Positions 60,771 through 64,000 of a stretch of DNA of 64,000 nucleotides are shown in pieces (positions within the stretch are counted from its first letter, which is position 1; each line of letters begins with the position of its first letter). A model generated the notes under the pieces. It was not told where the DNA came from. It saw nothing but the letters and a program-made list of their open reading frames with translations, and searched no databases. The stretch comes from Erythrophleum ivorense (taxonomy: Eukaryota > Streptophyta > Magnoliopsida > Fabales > Fabaceae). Where the stretch lies: positions 24,569,846 to 24,633,845 of the forward strand of contig JAIUCV010000009.1 in the NCBI GenBank assembly GCA_026724425.1, written 5' to 3'. The translations under genes and the position numbers were made by a program.

Positions 60771-62006
60771 TTTAAAACACTTCCTACCCCTCCCAAGTAC
60801 TCTAGCCCAAGACATGAAGGGCATTTAGAGTCCATAGAGTTTCTAATTTTTTCTTGATGGAAGAGGCACTTGGGAGGCTCCCTAGGGGTCTAAAGAACTC
60901 AAAAAAATACTTACATATACTAGGAAATTCTTGAATCAAAACAAATTTCACAAGATGTTCAAAGATCCCTAGCTTCCTGTTCTTAAAATTCAATGGGTTT
61001 TCTTCCACTTTCTTTGCATTTTCTAGGATCCCATACTCTAAATCATAGGATTCATACTTGTTTTAGGTTAGAACTTCCTCCCCTTGCTCGCTCTCAAGTT
61101 GGCCAAACCAACACACACAAGAAGCAAAGATACATAGATATCTACCTTGATTCCCTTGCTTTTCTTAAGAGCTTCCTTCCTTGCTTTAGCTTCCTTCTTA
61201 AAATTTAAATCTTCCTCCTTTGAACCAAGCTCAAAATATATCCATATCATCCACCAAAACCATGGAAAGGGAGAGGAAAAGGAGGGGAAGAGAAGTTATA
61301 AAGGAAGAACTAAGAAAAGCTTTAAATTCCTATACCTTTTGCCTTGCTTTTCCCTCTCCCTTGAAGCTCTCCTTGCGCATCCTTCTCCCTAGCTTCTTTC
61401 TCTATTTTAGACAGAGCCATAAGTCAATTGGAGGAGAGAGCAAGTGGGATGCCTAATATAAAGAAGAATGGAGAAGAAATTGTCCATTAAAAATGACATT
61501 TACATCCCGCGTTTATGGCATTTTCATTTTAGGTTCATTTTAGCTCCATTTTGATAACCATCTTTTCCATCACAAAATGTAGCTCCTCAAACTTATAAAA
61601 TAGCTTTGGAAGCACTCAATTTGGATATAAAACCTTCCCGAATAAAGAAGTCAAAGTTCAGGTCAATCGACATTCAAAACTATACACCAAAGGGTTTTAA
61701 CTGTCCCGAGGCTTCCCATGGTTTTCAAGGCCTCTGAGAACCCTAGAAAGCTCAAATTTTTTGTTTAAAAAGGCCTCTTGTACATTTTCCAAAAAAGTGT
61801 CCATATTTACGAAAATACCATTATACTTTAGGCAAATTTTTTGAACCACTCTGGCTTCGGTTTCTGGGCAACTCAAGACTCAAATCCTTATTTTTCATTA
61901 TTTAAAATTTTATCCAAATTTTATTTAGCCTTAAATCATTCAATCCAGGGGACTTGATTTTTAAACTAACTCATTACGATGTTTTTATAAAAAATCGGAC
62001 ACTACA
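60771..62006 (+). repeat. LTR-A copy 7, right part
   Basis: Continues the family order after unit D, including the GAGGCTCCCTAGGGGTC block near 60875 (as at 2207), the CATTTTGATAACCATCTTTTCC block near 61545 and the CTCTGAGAACCC block near 61732. Ends CGGACACTACA. Frames at 60802-61456 fall on both strands and are unconvincing. Confidence 0.55.
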
Positions 62007-62389
62007 AAAACTGTCAAATTTTCCTTAAAGTGTTATGCATGTTGTACTTTTATAATTAAAATTTAATGGACATGGAAATTATGAAAAAGGCAAGTTCTTG
62101 TAGTTTTGAAAATTTGGATCTAATATCTTCTTTCATTAGTGAATGGACTTATTGTTGACCCATAATAATTAAATAAGAGCTAGATAACTAAGGTGTTAGA
62201 TATGCCCCTTAGCTTTAGCCATAAACCATAAATTCATTATATAGTACATAGCTTAAAAAATTAGTACAATCATCATAAAACATGTTATTAAGCAATCAAT
62301 ACATAACAATGTAGTCAAGCTCAAAAATCATCATGCATGAAAGGTAAGGGAGAGTAAGCTACCTGGAAATAACACAAATCGATGCCAAG
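62007..62389. other. Spacer, no gene
   Basis: About 380 bases of AT-rich sequence between LTR-A copy 7 and LTR-C copy 2. Nothing supportable beyond the AAAAC flank at its left end. Confidence 0.35.
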
Positions 62390-64000
62390 TGTCATACCTT
62401 ATTTTATAACCCTTTTCCTACTACAATTACCTCATATATTAGATAGAGAAGTCAACGGAAACCTGAACTGATAAAAAATTTTTATTTTAAAACTTCCTCA
62501 TACAATTTCACTATTCATTTGGTCATTTCCAAATTCTTATCTAACTTTGAAAATGCATACTTAATTATAGAAAAATCATATAAGGTTAATTCGGGGCTCT
62601 ACTTCAAGCTCTCTAAACCCTTTACACAGGAAAAATACTTACTTAGTAGAGTACATATAAATTCATATAAAGTTACCCCTACAACAAATTGGACAGTTTT
62701 ACCCCTCATTGGTCATATTATTATTATTATTATTTTGCCTTTATATAAGCAGATGCATTTTTGCATTTTAGGCTCACCAATCATATTTTATTTACTCAAG
62801 GGCTAATTATATTCATGACTTTCCATTCCATACCTGAGTACCTTACAATATCATAACATAACTCATACACGCAGTAATCTAAAATATTTAATTACATAAC
62901 AAAATGTGGTGCATAAAAGTAAGGTCCTCGATTTATGTCTCCACATTCTTTGCTCTTTCTTTGCTTGAACTCAAACTTAGCATGGGTTATATTTGGGGTG
63001 AGATTATGAAATCTCAGTAGTAGTAAACCAATCTCATTCACAAGCAAGCATGTACGTACATAACATGATGCCAGTCAAGATGCCACATATCGCATAGCAA
63101 TACAAGGAATTTCATACAAGGCCAAGCACAATCTAAGCATACATGTCTCATCTTATAGCATAAATGACAACTCGATATAGCATAACACTCATCATTATAC
63201 AAACATACAAGCTTAAAGAAAGAGAAAGGAAAACTACTACCTTAGCAAACTTTGCTCCTCAATCCTTGGGACTCGGTTTACTTGCTTTTGGAGTTCCCAA
63301 AATAATATCAAACCCTATAATCATAATGATAATTCATTACAATCAACACACAAACATTAACTTCTCAAGTAGGATGACCCTTTTAAACTTAACGAGTCCA
63401 TTGGAATTGGAAAAATCCAACTCCTTCCCTTCCCATTCACTATGGCCGAATAGTATGCATTTCTTGGCCAAAATTTAAGAATTTTATCCCATGAGCTTTG
63501 GGGGCTTTCCCATAGGTATTCCTAGCTAAAAACACCCTTTTAAATCCATTGGAATGGATAAAATTATCAAATTCCAGCTCCAATAACACGTTTTGGTCAT
63601 CACATAATCTAGCTCCGTTTTAGGCTCAAAGTGTGTTTCTTTGGTTCTAAAAATTCCATAGTCTTTTCCTTTATGTTTTAGGACTTGAAATTTGGTGTAC
63701 ATGACTTTAAGACATTAAGAAAACACCATAAAAATTTTGGGAAAATTCGGACAGCATCTCCTAATACTTTCTATTTTTCCAAAAATTACAGTCGTTGTGT
63801 TTTCCAAAGTCTCAGCACATAACAACAATAACTAAGCTCATATGGCCTTCATGTTCAACATATAAACTTCATTTCAAGGCCTTCATATTCAAAATATAAA
63901 CTCCATTTCTAATGATTCATATGCTGTCCAAAAATAACTCATAGCTAGGGTTTAACAAAACTAGCTTAAAACATGTGATTTACAAGTATAAGATGGAGAA
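62390..64000 (+). repeat. LTR-C copy 2 (cut by window end)
   Basis: Begins TGTCATACCTT and follows LTR-C copy 1 block by block. Shared stretches include CACTATTCATTTGGTCATT (62510 against 39330), GGGGTGAGATTATGAAATC (62995 against 39796), GGAAAACTACTACCTTAG (63228 against 40024) and AATTCGGACAGCATCTCC (63744 against 40536). Only the first half is inside the window. No gene. Confidence 0.65.

Noticed and set aside
1..64000. Host genes, tRNA, rRNA, CRISPR or organelle sequence
   Set aside because: No frame outside the transposable elements shows a recognisable domain, and no cloverleaf, rRNA core or regularly spaced repeat array was seen.

Overview
The window is AT-rich nuclear DNA of a flowering plant, probably a dicot. 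This rests on the transposon families present: a plant PIF/Harbinger transposase with an N-terminal DUF8040-like region, plant-only Transposase_24 (Ptta/En/Spm) genes with several introns, and a Ty3/Gypsy element primed by initiator tRNA-Met. I see no host protein-coding gene, tRNA, rRNA, CRISPR array or bacterial feature. Essentially all of the 64 kb is transposable elements inserted into one another.

Layout. 1-3264: the end of a long LTR-like repeat (called LTR-A here). 3265-4077 and 17562-20335: one diverged LTR-A-like copy (A2), split by two insertions that landed almost at the same spot: a 9,967-bp Harbinger-type DNA transposon (4078-14044, TAA duplicated at both ends) and an inverted LTR-A copy (14052-17561). 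20336-24941: decayed LTR-like pieces. 24942-28548: an inverted LTR-A, followed directly by a 2.7-kb LTR-like unit (LTR-B, 28554-31290) with a perfect AATTT duplication. 32088-38732: one LTR-A with an internal duplication and a truncated copy. 39185-42291: LTR-C with a perfect CTAAG duplication. 42494-53382: another LTR-A split by a nearly complete 7.3-kb Ty3/Gypsy retrotransposon (44311-51591, TGTTC duplication). 53383-55262: A2. 55699-62006: LTR-A split by a 2.7-kb unit (58087-60770). 62390 to the end: a second LTR-C.

Genes. The Harbinger-type element carries four genes in convergent pairs. On the + strand are its DDE transposase (frameshifted at the extreme C-terminus) and a Myb/SANT-like DNA-binding partner (one frameshift, two stops). 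On the - strand are two related Transposase_24 genes: the inner one reads intact through five exons (389 aa), the outer one is broken. Between the pairs is an approximately 700-bp inverted repeat whose loop is packed with GTCCGAC/GTCGGAC motifs. The Gypsy element has a single gag-pol frame from a lost start codon to a stop inside the 3' LTR. It is disabled by a start-codon change, two nonsense codons and a substituted catalytic residue in integrase.

The most unusual object is the composite Harbinger/Transposase_24 element with its central palindrome. The second is the family of 3-4.7 kb non-coding, solo-LTR-like units that builds most of the window. Names LTR-A, A2, B, C and D are local labels. 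Their limits were set by eye from TG...CA ends and target-site duplications.
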